Below, piece after piece: positions 48,489 to 57,342 of a stretch of DNA of 64,000 bases. The DNA is from an uncultured Fretibacterium sp. (GTDB lineage: Bacteria; Synergistota; Synergistia; Synergistales; Aminobacteriaceae). The notes under the pieces are model-generated. The model worked only from the letters and a program-made list of their open reading frames with translations, was not told the origin of the DNA and made no database searches. The stretch lies in contig CALGGR010000149.1 of assembly GCA_937915755.1 (NCBI GenBank), positions 1-64,000 of the forward strand. Reading direction: 5' to 3'. Within the stretch, counting starts at the first letter, position 1. Each line of letters opens with the position of its first letter. The translations under genes and the position numbers were made by a program.

Positions 48489-49817
48489 ATGAGGCAGAAG
48501 GATTTTCTGGCAATTTGCGCGGTTGGAAGCCGTGAAGATGTGGAGTTTGCCATCGAGAGGGGAGCAAGCGTGAACAAGAAAGCCTACATTTACGGTGCGA
48601 AAGTTCCGCCGCTATTTGTCGCTGTAATGGAGGAGAACGAGGATGCAATAAAGGTCTTGATGGAACACGGGGCATACTCAGGAGAGGGTTTCACTGCCGC
48701 TATAGTGAAGGGCAAGAAGAGGCTGCTTAAACTTTTGGTTGATCTTGGTGCTGACGTAAATCAAATAGGCTCAAACGCACAAAACCCTCTTTTCCTCGCA
48801 ATAATCGCGAACAAGCCAAAGGTCGTGAGATGGCTGATTGAGTTTGGTGCTGACGTTAATGTGAGATCCGACGCAGGATATACTCCGTTGATGTACACGG
48901 TTATAGCGCAGATGAAGGAATTTAATAACGGCCGTAGAGAAAAGAAAATTCACCCCGAAATCATAAAGACCTTAATGAAAGCAGGCGCAAGATACGACGA
49001 GGCAATGATTATAGCTGTGAAGGCCGGGAACATTCCGTTCCTCGACATAGTCTTAAAGAATGGTGCTGACATAAACCGGAAGTGCTCGATTGAGAGCGAA
49101 CAGACTGCTTTGATGGCGGCCATGTTCTCAGGGGACAAGCCCATTGATGCTGAGATGGTGAAGTTTCTGGCAGAGAATGGCGCCGACCTCAACGAAGTAT
49201 TCAGCCTGGGCTCCGAAATCGTAACGAATGCAATAAACATCTCAATCTCAGCCGAACGTCCAGATATTACCGAGATACTTTTGTCGAATGGAGCCAACCC
49301 GAATTTCCGCGACAGTGCAGGAAAAACTGCCCTTGTATACGCAGTTCTTACGGGTGAGGAAATATTGAGGCTTTTGCTCAAATATGGCGCAGATCCCAAC
49401 ATTCCTGACAACAACAAGCGGACTCCCTTAATGCTTGCGGCCCTCGATGTCGGCACAGAACCCGGAATGATAGAGGCACTAATAGAACATGGAGCAAATA
49501 TTAACGCTCAGGATAAAGACGGAATGACGGCACTTCTCTGGGTTGTAAGCGCCAGGGACAGAAATCCCGAAATAATGATGTCATCTCTCATACGAACGGG
49601 AGGTATCAGGGCTGAAGGCTGGGAATCGTGGTTTGGACTTACGGTGATTTACGCGGCGATTAAGCGCGAGGCACAGCTCGATACTATAAGGCTGCTAATC
49701 AGGCACGGAGCTGACGCAAGCATTCCCGACAACAAAGGAATGAACGCGATAGCATGTGCCATGATGGACTATGACAATGAGATGATTGAGATTCTAAGGG
49801 AGGAATTTAAGCGATGA
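48489..49817 (+). CDS. Ankyrin-repeat protein, cytoplasmic
   Basis: A 442-residue protein built almost entirely of about eleven ankyrin repeats. Examples are LLKLLVDLGADVNQIGSNAQ, VVRWLIEFGADVNVRSDAGY, EILRLLLKYGADPNIPDNNK and MIEALIEHGANINAQDKDGM. There is no signal peptide, membrane segment or catalytic domain. It is therefore probably an intracellular protein-binding scaffold, and the partner is unknown. The ATG follows GAGGTC. It sits between tlyA (six bases) and gmd (four-base ATGA overlap), which places it firmly in a core-metabolism operon. A small ankyrin fragment occurs at 25127-25237. Confidence 0.9.
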   Translation: MRQKDFLAICAVGSREDVEFAIERGASVNKKAYIYGAKVPPLFVAVMEENEDAIKVLMEHGAYSGEGFTAAIVKGKKRLLKLLVDLGADVNQIGSNAQNPLFLAIIANKPKVVRWLIEFGADVNVRSDAGYTPLMYTVIAQMKEFNNGRREKKIHPEIIKTLMKAGARYDEAMIIAVKAGNIPFLDIVLKNGADINRKCSIESEQTALMAAMFSGDKPIDAEMVKFLAENGADLNEVFSLGSEIVTNAINISISAERPDITEILLSNGANPNFRDSAGKTALVYAVLTGEEILRLLLKYGADPNIPDNNKRTPLMLAALDVGTEPGMIEALIEHGANINAQDKDGMTALLWVVSARDRNPEIMMSSLIRTGGIRAEGWESWFGLTVIYAAIKREAQLDTIRLLIRHGADASIPDNKGMNAIACAMMDYDNEMIEILREEFKR

Positions 49818-50905
49818 AGAAAGCACTAATCACAGGAATAACAGGACAGGACGGAGCATATCTTACGGCGTTTTTGCTGAAGAAGGGCTACGAAGTTCAC
49901 GGCCTCAAACGCAGAAGCTCGATATTCAACACAGCGAGGATCGACAGGTTCTACAGGGACTTGCACGAAGAGGGACACAAGTTCTACCTTCACTATGGGG
50001 ACTTGACGGACTCAAGCAATCTCATTCACATGGTGCAGAAGATTCAGCCCGACGAAATCTACAACCTTGCCGCACAGAGCCATGTAAGCGTTTCATTTGA
50101 GACACCTGAATACACTGCTGACTCTGACGGCTTGGGGACGCTGAGACTACTTGAGGCGATAAGGATACTGGGGCTTGAGAAGCACACGAAGTTCTATCAG
50201 GCATCGACGAGCGAGCTTTTCGGGAAGGTTCAGGAGACACCGCAGAAGGAGACAACGCCGTTCTACCCGCGAAGCCCTTACGCCGCCGCCAAGCTATATG
50301 CGTACTGGATAACGGTGAATTACCGCGAGGCTTACGGGATTTTTGCCTGCAACGGGATACTCTTCAACCACGAGTCCGAGCTTAGGGGTGAGACATTCGT
50401 TACCCGCAAGATCACGAGAGCCGCCGCAAGAATAGCACTAGGACTTCAGGACAAGACCTATCTCGGAAACCTCAACTCGAAGCGCGACTGGGGGCATTCG
50501 GAGGATTACGTCCGCGCAATGTGGATGATACTTCAGCAGGAGAAGCCCGAAGATTTTGTGATTGCTACGGGCGAGACTCATTCGGTCAGGGAATTTGCAG
50601 AACTTGCGTTCCATGAGGCTGGAATCCCTATCGAGTGGAGGGGTGAAGGCGTTGACGAAAAGGGCATAGACACGAGAAACGGCAATGTAGTGATTGAGAT
50701 TGACCCGCGATATTTCCGGCCCACTGAGGTCGACTTGCTTCTTGGTGATCCGTCAAAGGCCGAGAGAGTATTAGGCTGGAAGAGAAAAGTAACCTTCCCT
50801 GAACTCGTCAAACGAATGGTGAAGTACGACTTGGAGCTTTTCAGGAAGGATATTCTAATCCGCGACGCTGGATATAAAGTTACGAGCGCACTTGAGGAAA
50901 TATAG
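49814..50905 (+). CDS. gmd: GDP-mannose 4,6-dehydratase
   Basis: A 363-residue short-chain dehydrogenase that makes GDP-4-keto-6-deoxymannose, precursor of GDP-fucose and related sugars. It has the NADP-binding ALITGITGQDGAYLTAFLL at 4-22 with HGLKRRSSIFNTARIDRF after it, and YNLAAQSHVSVSFETPEYTA. The catalytic Ser, Thr and Tyr-xxx-Lys are in YQASTSELFGKVQE and YPRSPYAAAKLYAYW. NHESELRGETFVTRKITRA is also typical. The expected next enzyme, GDP-fucose synthase, is not in the window. The sugar probably feeds surface polysaccharide. Confidence 0.96.
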   Translation: MKKALITGITGQDGAYLTAFLLKKGYEVHGLKRRSSIFNTARIDRFYRDLHEEGHKFYLHYGDLTDSSNLIHMVQKIQPDEIYNLAAQSHVSVSFETPEYTADSDGLGTLRLLEAIRILGLEKHTKFYQASTSELFGKVQETPQKETTPFYPRSPYAAAKLYAYWITVNYREAYGIFACNGILFNHESELRGETFVTRKITRAAARIALGLQDKTYLGNLNSKRDWGHSEDYVRAMWMILQQEKPEDFVIATGETHSVREFAELAFHEAGIPIEWRGEGVDEKGIDTRNGNVVIEIDPRYFRPTEVDLLLGDPSKAERVLGWKRKVTFPELVKRMVKYDLELFRKDILIRDAGYKVTSALEEI

Positions 50906-50923
50906 ATAGCGAGGGGCGGATTT

Positions 50924-53830
50924 TTACCCCTCTCCGTCCCCATCTGTAATGTCCCCTTTGAACTCGCCTTTGCGGCAGATGCTCTTGATGTGGCAGTACT
51001 TGCACTTCCCTGAATCATAGTCAGGCGAAAACTCTCCGGCTTCCAAGATTCTAACGGCGCATTCCATAGCGTACTTCCCTTCTTCAACGCGCCCAGTAAT
51101 GTCAGTATCGAAGGTAATCGTCTTGCCGTCACTGTTATTAGGAGCAAAGCCTGCGAAAATTCCCTGAGTTCCTGCCGTGAATGAACCCCAAACTTTCCCG
51201 TCCTCATGTCCCAATATATACACTCCCGAAACGTCATAGCCATATTTCTCTTTGAACATGGCCGCGTAAAGTGAGAGCTGTAATCCGTGTTTGAACTCCT
51301 TGCGCTCCGGGTCAGTGTTCCATGACTTTCCTGAAATATCCATGCCTGAGTCGTAACTTTTCGCTGACATTCGGCCTTCCTTGTAATCGGCAATGAACGC
51401 AACACATGAGCCGTCATGCCCCCGAAGTATCTCCACCCTGTCGCACTGCCCTGTGAAGCAGCCGCTTTGAAGCTGTGCCTCGTCCTCAAGAAGTATTGCC
51501 TCGTGTTCATAGTCTTTGTGCAGAGCATCGAGAATAACACCCTGAACTCCCGCGAGCCTTTCAGCACGGAATGCAACAGCCTTAAGTCTCCGTTTGAGTC
51601 TTGGGTCGCTCAAAAGCTGATGAAACTTCCCGTAAGTCTGGTCATCTTTCTCCGATTCAAGCAGCTTCTTCCATTCAGATTCTGCGATTTCAGTGAAGCG
51701 TGTACCCTTAGCGGTCATGTCCCAGCGGTAAATTTTCCAGACGGTCTCCCAGTACTTATGAAGCATGTTGCCCCATTCAGCGGATGGTACTAACTCAGAG
51801 TCGGGCTGATATAGTTTTGCTGACTGACGCTGATACCAAAGAAGCGGGCATTCAAGAAGCTCCTGGATATTACTCGCTGCAATGGCGTTTGATTTTGCTT
51901 TCACGCAAGGAAGACTTCTCGAAGTTTTCCCCACAGCGTCAATCTCATCGAACGTGAAGCCGTCAGCCCCAATGAGAATCTTTATACCCTCAGATTTAAG
52001 CGTTGACATCTTCCATTCCTTCATGTCATTGAGGAATTTCGGCATGAAAGGAGATTCTGATACCGGCCTTCCATCGTCATCGAGAAGAGGACGCGATATT
52101 ATAGTGAGCCTTTCGCCCGTCATTATGAGACGCCGGAATAACGCCTCGCGCTGTTCAGCCTTCTCCTTTGTCTGCGGAAGAAATGCTCCGTTCTCATTGA
52201 GATTGCTGCGTTCTTCGTTCCCGAGAAGCGGGGAGGCTTTCTGGTTTGGCGACCATGATTTCTGTGTTACACCTGACATTATCCAAACTGGGAATGACGA
52301 CAATACCGGCGGAGTTCCTGCGAATATCTGAACGGAGTCCGAGAGCTGCAAAGGTGCGCGAACGTGAGAATTTCTGCACCAGTCCTCAAGAAAATCATAA
52401 GCGTCCTCACCCTTCAATCCGTAATCCTTAAAGCTGCCCAAATCAGGCAAAAGCTCCCTGAGTGCTATGGCCTTCTCGCTTACGGTTTCGATTGCGCTGG
52501 CCGTGAACCTCATGGACTCGTCAAGCTCCGGATAATCTGAGATGTCGTCATCACGTTCAAGCCATAAGCCCGGAGTGTTGAGGAATTTGTCGAACCCGGT
52601 CATAATTTTCGCGGGAGTGTTCTTACCTTCGAGGAACTTGCAGAATTTCTCGACCGCCTCAATCGCTATAAGTGCTGTGCGGAAAATGTCAGGATATTTC
52701 TCGCCGGGGTCATCAGTTTTATCAGTGAGATAATTTTTCCAATTCTCAAGCCCTGAACACCCAGCACGGTAAGCCTTCATCACTGGGAATCTTGAACCCG
52801 CAAAGCATGGCTGAGTCAGCATTACGGCTGTGTCATAGGCCGGAAAGCTTCGTGAGTCAAGATACCTCAACGCCGATATTATCTTACCCGGAAGTGTCGC
52901 GCTTATCGTAACGCCGTCCTTGAAGTTGAAGGGTACTCCATAACGCTCGAATGCCTCAGCGAATGACTCCTCTCTTCCCTCGTCAATCATCAGGCCGATT
53001 TCGTCAAAGCCAGGAAATTCACCGCCAGCCTCCCAATTACCCGATGACCAGAGAGCGAGAGTCCTTGCGATAATTTCGGGTTCTAATCCCGGCTCTGCTG
53101 AAGGGATTTCGAGGATTCTTCCGGCTGACTTCAGGGGTGGAACTGAGTAACTCAACTGTAAATCAACGTCATGAAATCCGGCCATGTTAGTCTCAGGCTT
53201 GAGGATTATTACATTACTGCAACGGCCTCGAATTGCCCGGACGAGTTCGAGCTGTGCATGATTGAACGAAAGGAATCCCGCGAATATGACGGCGAGATTT
53301 TTCCCCCAATCCTGATTTTCGGGGACTGCCTCATATGCGGCCGAGTATACCTGCGCGCTGTCGAGCAAATTGCTGCTGTCCAGGTAATTCAGGTAGTCGC
53401 TGTATATTTCGGGCAGTATAAATTCAGCGGGGTTGTCGCTCTCGGGATTGAGGGGTAACGTGTCGGGGGGCACGGCCTCATTGAGAAGTTCACGAATGTC
53501 GCTGGACAAAACCGTTAGGAAGCCTGAACGTTGGAGACCGGGCAATGATTTTACTTTGTCGTGATGGCGGGTTAATGCGTCTTCAAGAATCCTTCGGAGT
53601 ATGAGCAAGTGATCTGGCGGCGAGAGGGTTCTGCGTCTTTTTCCGGAGGGTACTATGTCTTCATATATATCCTGCCATGTCCAAATGTTTTGAGTGTCAT
53701 GGCCGGGGAATAGCCGTTTGTCCTTCCGCGATGGGACGATGAAACGGAGTTCGCGCCCCGAAAATTTCCGTATTATTTCGTGTATTATGGACTTGAAGTC
53801 TGAGCCGTTGTTATATGAATGAGTCTGCAT
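50924..53830 (-). CDS. AddB-like PD-(D/E)XK exonuclease/helicase-related protein
   Basis: A 968-residue protein resembling the AddB subunit of AddAB double-strand-break repair enzymes. The N-terminal P-loop is absent, as the region reads RFIVPSRKDKRLFPG, so it is not an ATPase. The C-terminal nuclease shows GQCDRVEIL at about 795 and FIADYKEGRM at about 815, giving the D-EXK-like core. An iron-sulfur staple is likely: Cys in LLECPLLWYQ at about 660 and C-x2-C-x5-C in GKCKYCHIKSICRKG near the end. No addA lies beside it, only ftsK-mltG upstream. A partner elsewhere is expected. The family is assigned by layout and motif order. Confidence 0.75.
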   Translation of the reverse strand: MQTHSYNNGSDFKSIIHEIIRKFSGRELRFIVPSRKDKRLFPGHDTQNIWTWQDIYEDIVPSGKRRRTLSPPDHLLILRRILEDALTRHHDKVKSLPGLQRSGFLTVLSSDIRELLNEAVPPDTLPLNPESDNPAEFILPEIYSDYLNYLDSSNLLDSAQVYSAAYEAVPENQDWGKNLAVIFAGFLSFNHAQLELVRAIRGRCSNVIILKPETNMAGFHDVDLQLSYSVPPLKSAGRILEIPSAEPGLEPEIIARTLALWSSGNWEAGGEFPGFDEIGLMIDEGREESFAEAFERYGVPFNFKDGVTISATLPGKIISALRYLDSRSFPAYDTAVMLTQPCFAGSRFPVMKAYRAGCSGLENWKNYLTDKTDDPGEKYPDIFRTALIAIEAVEKFCKFLEGKNTPAKIMTGFDKFLNTPGLWLERDDDISDYPELDESMRFTASAIETVSEKAIALRELLPDLGSFKDYGLKGEDAYDFLEDWCRNSHVRAPLQLSDSVQIFAGTPPVLSSFPVWIMSGVTQKSWSPNQKASPLLGNEERSNLNENGAFLPQTKEKAEQREALFRRLIMTGERLTIISRPLLDDDGRPVSESPFMPKFLNDMKEWKMSTLKSEGIKILIGADGFTFDEIDAVGKTSRSLPCVKAKSNAIAASNIQELLECPLLWYQRQSAKLYQPDSELVPSAEWGNMLHKYWETVWKIYRWDMTAKGTRFTEIAESEWKKLLESEKDDQTYGKFHQLLSDPRLKRRLKAVAFRAERLAGVQGVILDALHKDYEHEAILLEDEAQLQSGCFTGQCDRVEILRGHDGSCVAFIADYKEGRMSAKSYDSGMDISGKSWNTDPERKEFKHGLQLSLYAAMFKEKYGYDVSGVYILGHEDGKVWGSFTAGTQGIFAGFAPNNSDGKTITFDTDITGRVEEGKYAMECAVRILEAGEFSPDYDSGKCKYCHIKSICRKGEFKGDITDGDGEG

Positions 53831-53885
53831 AGTTAATCCTGCTTTCTTTCGAAATTATAGGAATGAAGTAATTATATCAGTGTGC

Positions 53886-53918
53886 AAAAAAATACTCCCC
53901 GCTTTCAAACAGGGAGTG
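53886..53918 (-). terminator. Terminator after the FtsK-like gene
   Basis: On the minus strand ACTCCC pairs with GGGAGT over a 14-base loop, followed by a T7 run. It separates the mltG-ftsK pair from the AddB-like gene, which starts 56 bases downstream. Confidence 0.75.
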
Positions 53919-53964
53919 CGGAATTTTCAGTGTGTAGCATGATTCTCACACGAAAGACTCATTC

Positions 53965-56142
53965 TCAGAACTTCATCATTTCGGGAGGCTCAAGGCTTGA
54001 GAACATGTACTCGGTGAAGTCAGAGATTCGTTCTTCATTGACATAAGGAGCCTGATACCTTACTGGCTGATGACTTCCCGTGTTCCTGAAGAGCATATCG
54101 CCTTTCCCAGTGAGTCTCATAGCGTCATTGCTGCCGATGATATTCTTTGAGTCAACATCAGACGAAAGCGTGAAAGCTGCCCTTGCGGGAATGTTGGACT
54201 TTATCATCGTCGTGAAAACGTCAGGAGACGGACGCTGTGCCGCGAGCATCATGTATATTCCTGATGCGCCGGATTTCTGTGCCAGCCTCATTATCACTCC
54301 CTCAATCTCAGGCCCTGCGCCGTAAACCAGATCGGCAAGCTCGTTAATGACAACAACAATTTCGGGTAACTTGCTGTCTCTTTGCTTACGGTTGAAAGAT
54401 GCAAGATTCCTCACACGCGACGATGCAAATGCGGCAGTCCTCTTCTCCATCTCATCGTAAGCCCAAGTGAGAGCCTTCATTGCGGAGTCAGGGTCATATA
54501 CGGGCGAGGCCATTAGGTGAGGAAGTCCGTCATAAACGGCGAACTCAACATGACGCGGGTCAATGAGAATGAGGCGTAATTCTTCCGGTCTTCTGCGCGA
54601 ACACATGCTCATAATGCACGAGTTCACGAACATGCTTCGTCCCGAATTTGTGTTGCCTGCTATGAGAATGTGAGGCATGTCCTCAAGTCCAACCACCGAA
54701 ACTTTCCCGTCAACCTGAACTCCTAGAGGTATTGGAAGCCTTGCGGTTGAATTTTTGAACTCCTCGCCCTCTATGATGTTCCTGAACGAGATTGTCTTAC
54801 GGTCTGAGCGCGGGACTTCGATTCCTACATAGCGAGTTCCGAGTATCGGTGCCTCGATTCTCACGGACATTACGGCGAGGGACATTGCCAAATCTTCAGC
54901 GAGGCCGGAGATTTTGTTGACCTTGGTACCGGGGGCAAGTTCAAGCTGATACTGTATGAACGCCGGGCCTGTTACTATGTGTGCGACTGAGGCATTGACC
55001 CCGAAATTCTTGAGTGTTGACGTTATGGTCTTTGCCTGTTTCTCGGAATGCTTGAGAATGTCGCGGTCAGGTTCGGGCTTCTGTCTTGGGCCGAAAATCT
55101 CAGGAGGCGGCGGGAACGATAAATCCTCCCGTGATTTCGCCGGTATAACAGGTATCGGAGGTATCACGATTTCTTCAGGCAGCGATGGCTTTTCCTCCGG
55201 CGATGACGGTTTGACGGTTTGAGACTTTGCGGCTGACGTTTGAGGCTTCTCGATGTCGTCCTCCTCCGAACTGTCCGGGAATGTTACGGGCGGCAAGGGA
55301 CGGCGCAGCTTCTTCATTCGTGGTGCTGATGAAGGGGCGCGCTGTTCTGGAGCTTTCATTCCGCCTGAGTCGATTATTGCGAGTGCGTTGTCGATGACCT
55401 CAACGGCATTGGACATGACGTTGTCTGGAAGAAGGTCAGGGATCTCAGGAGGCGGTGGAGTATTTGGGTCTGGCTTCAGTTTAGGTAGCTGGAAGTCGAA
55501 CGCAACGGGAGGAATCTCCGTGAAATCGTCGGGATAATCACGCTTCGGCGGACTCAGTATCGGCTCTGGAATGCTTCTTTCGGGCGGAGTTTCTGATTTC
55601 CGTTCACGCTCACGCTTTCGGGGCTTGCTGTTTGCGGGAAATTTCAGCTTTGGGATTTTAGGCAGCCTGAACTTGAGAATCTTCGAGCCGAAAAATACCG
55701 CTGACAATAGGAATGACCCTGCAACGAGAATCAGCGTAATGAATGTTCCGGCATTAAGTACAAAGAATTTCGCAAGACCTGACCCGAAACCACCCGGCGT
55801 CAAGATTAGAGCCTCCGAACTCCAGCCCGTCTCCTTCAGTAATCCCAAAAGGAACGTGAATGACAGGTAGAGCATTATTGTCCCGAAGAACTGTCTCCGT
55901 AATTTCGGGATTCGGAATTTCAAGAGCTTTGCAATACACACGTAAAGCACAAAAAGCAATGGAACAATAACAGCTCCGCCCCATGTGCCTCTGAGGTATT
56001 CGCCGAGCTTCCTTCCGCCCTCACCTGCGAGCGAGCTGTCGAAAAGTGCCATAATGCAATATATACAGGCGACAATGAGCGCGAAAATCAGCATCTCTGA
56101 CCAGCTGCCCTTATTCTCATCATCACCGCGTCTTCTGCTCAA
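53965..56142 (-). CDS. FtsK/SpoIIIE-like protein with altered Walker motifs and no gamma domain
   Basis: A 725-residue protein. Four N-terminal membrane helices (about 12-165) and a Pro-rich linker (about 180-360) precede the alpha/beta motor region, which starts at about 370. The P-loop that reads GxTGSGKS in working translocases is here GNTNSGRS at about 492-499, with Arg in place of the catalytic Lys (codon CGA). The Walker B motif reads VVVINELADL with Asn for the usual Asp. Other FtsK stretches (LILIDPRHVEFAVYDGLPHL, AAQRPSPDVFTTMIKSNIPA) are kept. The chain ends soon after, lacking the DNA-reading gamma winged helix. A membrane scaffold rather than a DNA pump is plausible. It is cotranscribed with mltG. 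Confidence 0.85.
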   Translation of the reverse strand: MSRRRGDDENKGSWSEMLIFALIVACIYCIMALFDSSLAGEGGRKLGEYLRGTWGGAVIVPLLFVLYVCIAKLLKFRIPKLRRQFFGTIMLYLSFTFLLGLLKETGWSSEALILTPGGFGSGLAKFFVLNAGTFITLILVAGSFLLSAVFFGSKILKFRLPKIPKLKFPANSKPRKRERERKSETPPERSIPEPILSPPKRDYPDDFTEIPPVAFDFQLPKLKPDPNTPPPPEIPDLLPDNVMSNAVEVIDNALAIIDSGGMKAPEQRAPSSAPRMKKLRRPLPPVTFPDSSEEDDIEKPQTSAAKSQTVKPSSPEEKPSLPEEIVIPPIPVIPAKSREDLSFPPPPEIFGPRQKPEPDRDILKHSEKQAKTITSTLKNFGVNASVAHIVTGPAFIQYQLELAPGTKVNKISGLAEDLAMSLAVMSVRIEAPILGTRYVGIEVPRSDRKTISFRNIIEGEEFKNSTARLPIPLGVQVDGKVSVVGLEDMPHILIAGNTNSGRSMFVNSCIMSMCSRRRPEELRLILIDPRHVEFAVYDGLPHLMASPVYDPDSAMKALTWAYDEMEKRTAAFASSRVRNLASFNRKQRDSKLPEIVVVINELADLVYGAGPEIEGVIMRLAQKSGASGIYMMLAAQRPSPDVFTTMIKSNIPARAAFTLSSDVDSKNIIGSNDAMRLTGKGDMLFRNTGSHQPVRYQAPYVNEERISDFTEYMFSSLEPPEMMKF

Positions 56143-56157
56143 AATTCAGCCCTCCTT

Positions 56158-57282
56158 CTAATTTCCTGAACGTATCTGCCTGATGTTGGCTTTGTGTTCG
56201 CTGAAAGTCTTTGAGAAATGGTGATAGCCGTCTCTTCCCGCGACATAGTATAAGTAGTCATTGAACTCAGGGTCAAGAGCCGCGCCCCATGCCTCGATTC
56301 CAGGAACGCATATCGGTCTCGGAGGAAGCCCTTGATATTTGTACGTGTTGTAGGGCGAGTCTATTTCGAGGTCTTTGTTGAGGACACGGGTTAATTTTCT
56401 CCCTTTCAGCCTCCACGCATACACTACAGTAGCATCGATCTGAAGGAGCATATTCTTGCGTAACCTGTTGTGGATTACACCCGCGACAGTTCGACATTCT
56501 GCATCATGAAGAACCTCACGTTCAACCATCGAGGCGACTATTGAGGCTTCTTGAACATCGTTAGGAGTGAGCTTGTGTTCGGTGATGAAGTTGCCCCAAT
56601 GATTCCACCATGCGGAGGAAGCTCTGTTCACGATCTCGTCAGCCGTCCTGTCAACAAGCATGTAAGTTTCGGGCATCAGGAAAGCTGCGCGTGTGTACTC
56701 GTCTTCTGGAATTGACTTGAGGATTTCGAGGAGCTTTGGGGGATAGTTCTTATTGTTCATTAGAGCCTGAGATACTGCCTCACGGTTGACTTTCTTGTCC
56801 TGACTTTCGAGTGAGTCGATCAGCGCGAAAATGTCCAAGCCCGGCAAGACCTGAGCTTTAAGGAGTGCGGGTTTCAGGGTTCGTAACTGACGTGCAATGT
56901 TCCAGGCGTCAGACGGCACAACACTGTAATGTCCTGCGCGAATCTTCCTGTCGAGGCCGAATTTCATCATCCATCGTGCAAGGTCAATGGGTGTTCCGTC
57001 AATCAAAGCCCCCTGAATCTCGAAAGCTCTTGCTGCCTGCGATGCTGTCATTCCCTGTTCGATTACGACGCTGACAGCCTCACCCTCTGGGATCGGTATC
57101 ATGTATTCCCAGAAAGGGGCGGGGACTTTTAGGTGATACGATGAATAACCTGCTGCCGAAAGTATGAAGAGCAGGAGGAAAATCAAAATGCCGGAGAATA
57201 TGAATCGCCGGCTTTTTTTTCTTGATCTTTGTCTTGGGATTGGTGAGCGAGTTGTTGAGTTTTTCTGCAAAATATAGGACAC
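56158..57282 (-). CDS. mltG: Endolytic transglycosylase MltG
   Basis: A 374-residue protein that cuts nascent glycan strands at the inner membrane and sets their length. One membrane helix lies at about 28-47 (FSGILIFLLLFILSAAGYS). A LysM-like region and the YceG catalytic domain follow. The catalytic Glu is in ASIVASMVEREV at about 254. RTVAGVIHNRLRKNMLLQID, then YNTYKYQGLPPRPICVPG and AALDPEFNDYLYYVAGRDGYHHFS are all family hallmarks. A run of eight A in the basic N-terminal part (RKKSRRF) is noted. It sits upstream of the FtsK-like gene with a 15-base gap. A TATAAT precedes it at 57310-57305. Confidence 0.95.
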   Translation of the reverse strand: MSYILQKNSTTRSPIPRQRSRKKSRRFIFSGILIFLLLFILSAAGYSSYHLKVPAPFWEYMIPIPEGEAVSVVIEQGMTASQAARAFEIQGALIDGTPIDLARWMMKFGLDRKIRAGHYSVVPSDAWNIARQLRTLKPALLKAQVLPGLDIFALIDSLESQDKKVNREAVSQALMNNKNYPPKLLEILKSIPEDEYTRAAFLMPETYMLVDRTADEIVNRASSAWWNHWGNFITEHKLTPNDVQEASIVASMVEREVLHDAECRTVAGVIHNRLRKNMLLQIDATVVYAWRLKGRKLTRVLNKDLEIDSPYNTYKYQGLPPRPICVPGIEAWGAALDPEFNDYLYYVAGRDGYHHFSKTFSEHKANIRQIRSGN

Positions 57283-57342
57283 TTCCTGTTAGTTTTTTGC
57301 GCCTATTATACAGGAAATGCCCGGTAAAATGTCTTAGTTTCG

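Noticed and set aside
50905..50935. GAGGGG/CCCCTC hairpin between gmd and the AddB-like gene as a terminator
   Set aside because: It is not followed by a T run on either strand and overlaps the AddB-like stop codon, so I do not call it a terminator.
57210..57220. Run of eight A in mltG as a slippage site
   Set aside because: It encodes the ordinary basic stretch before the membrane helix, and frame and length of the protein are normal.
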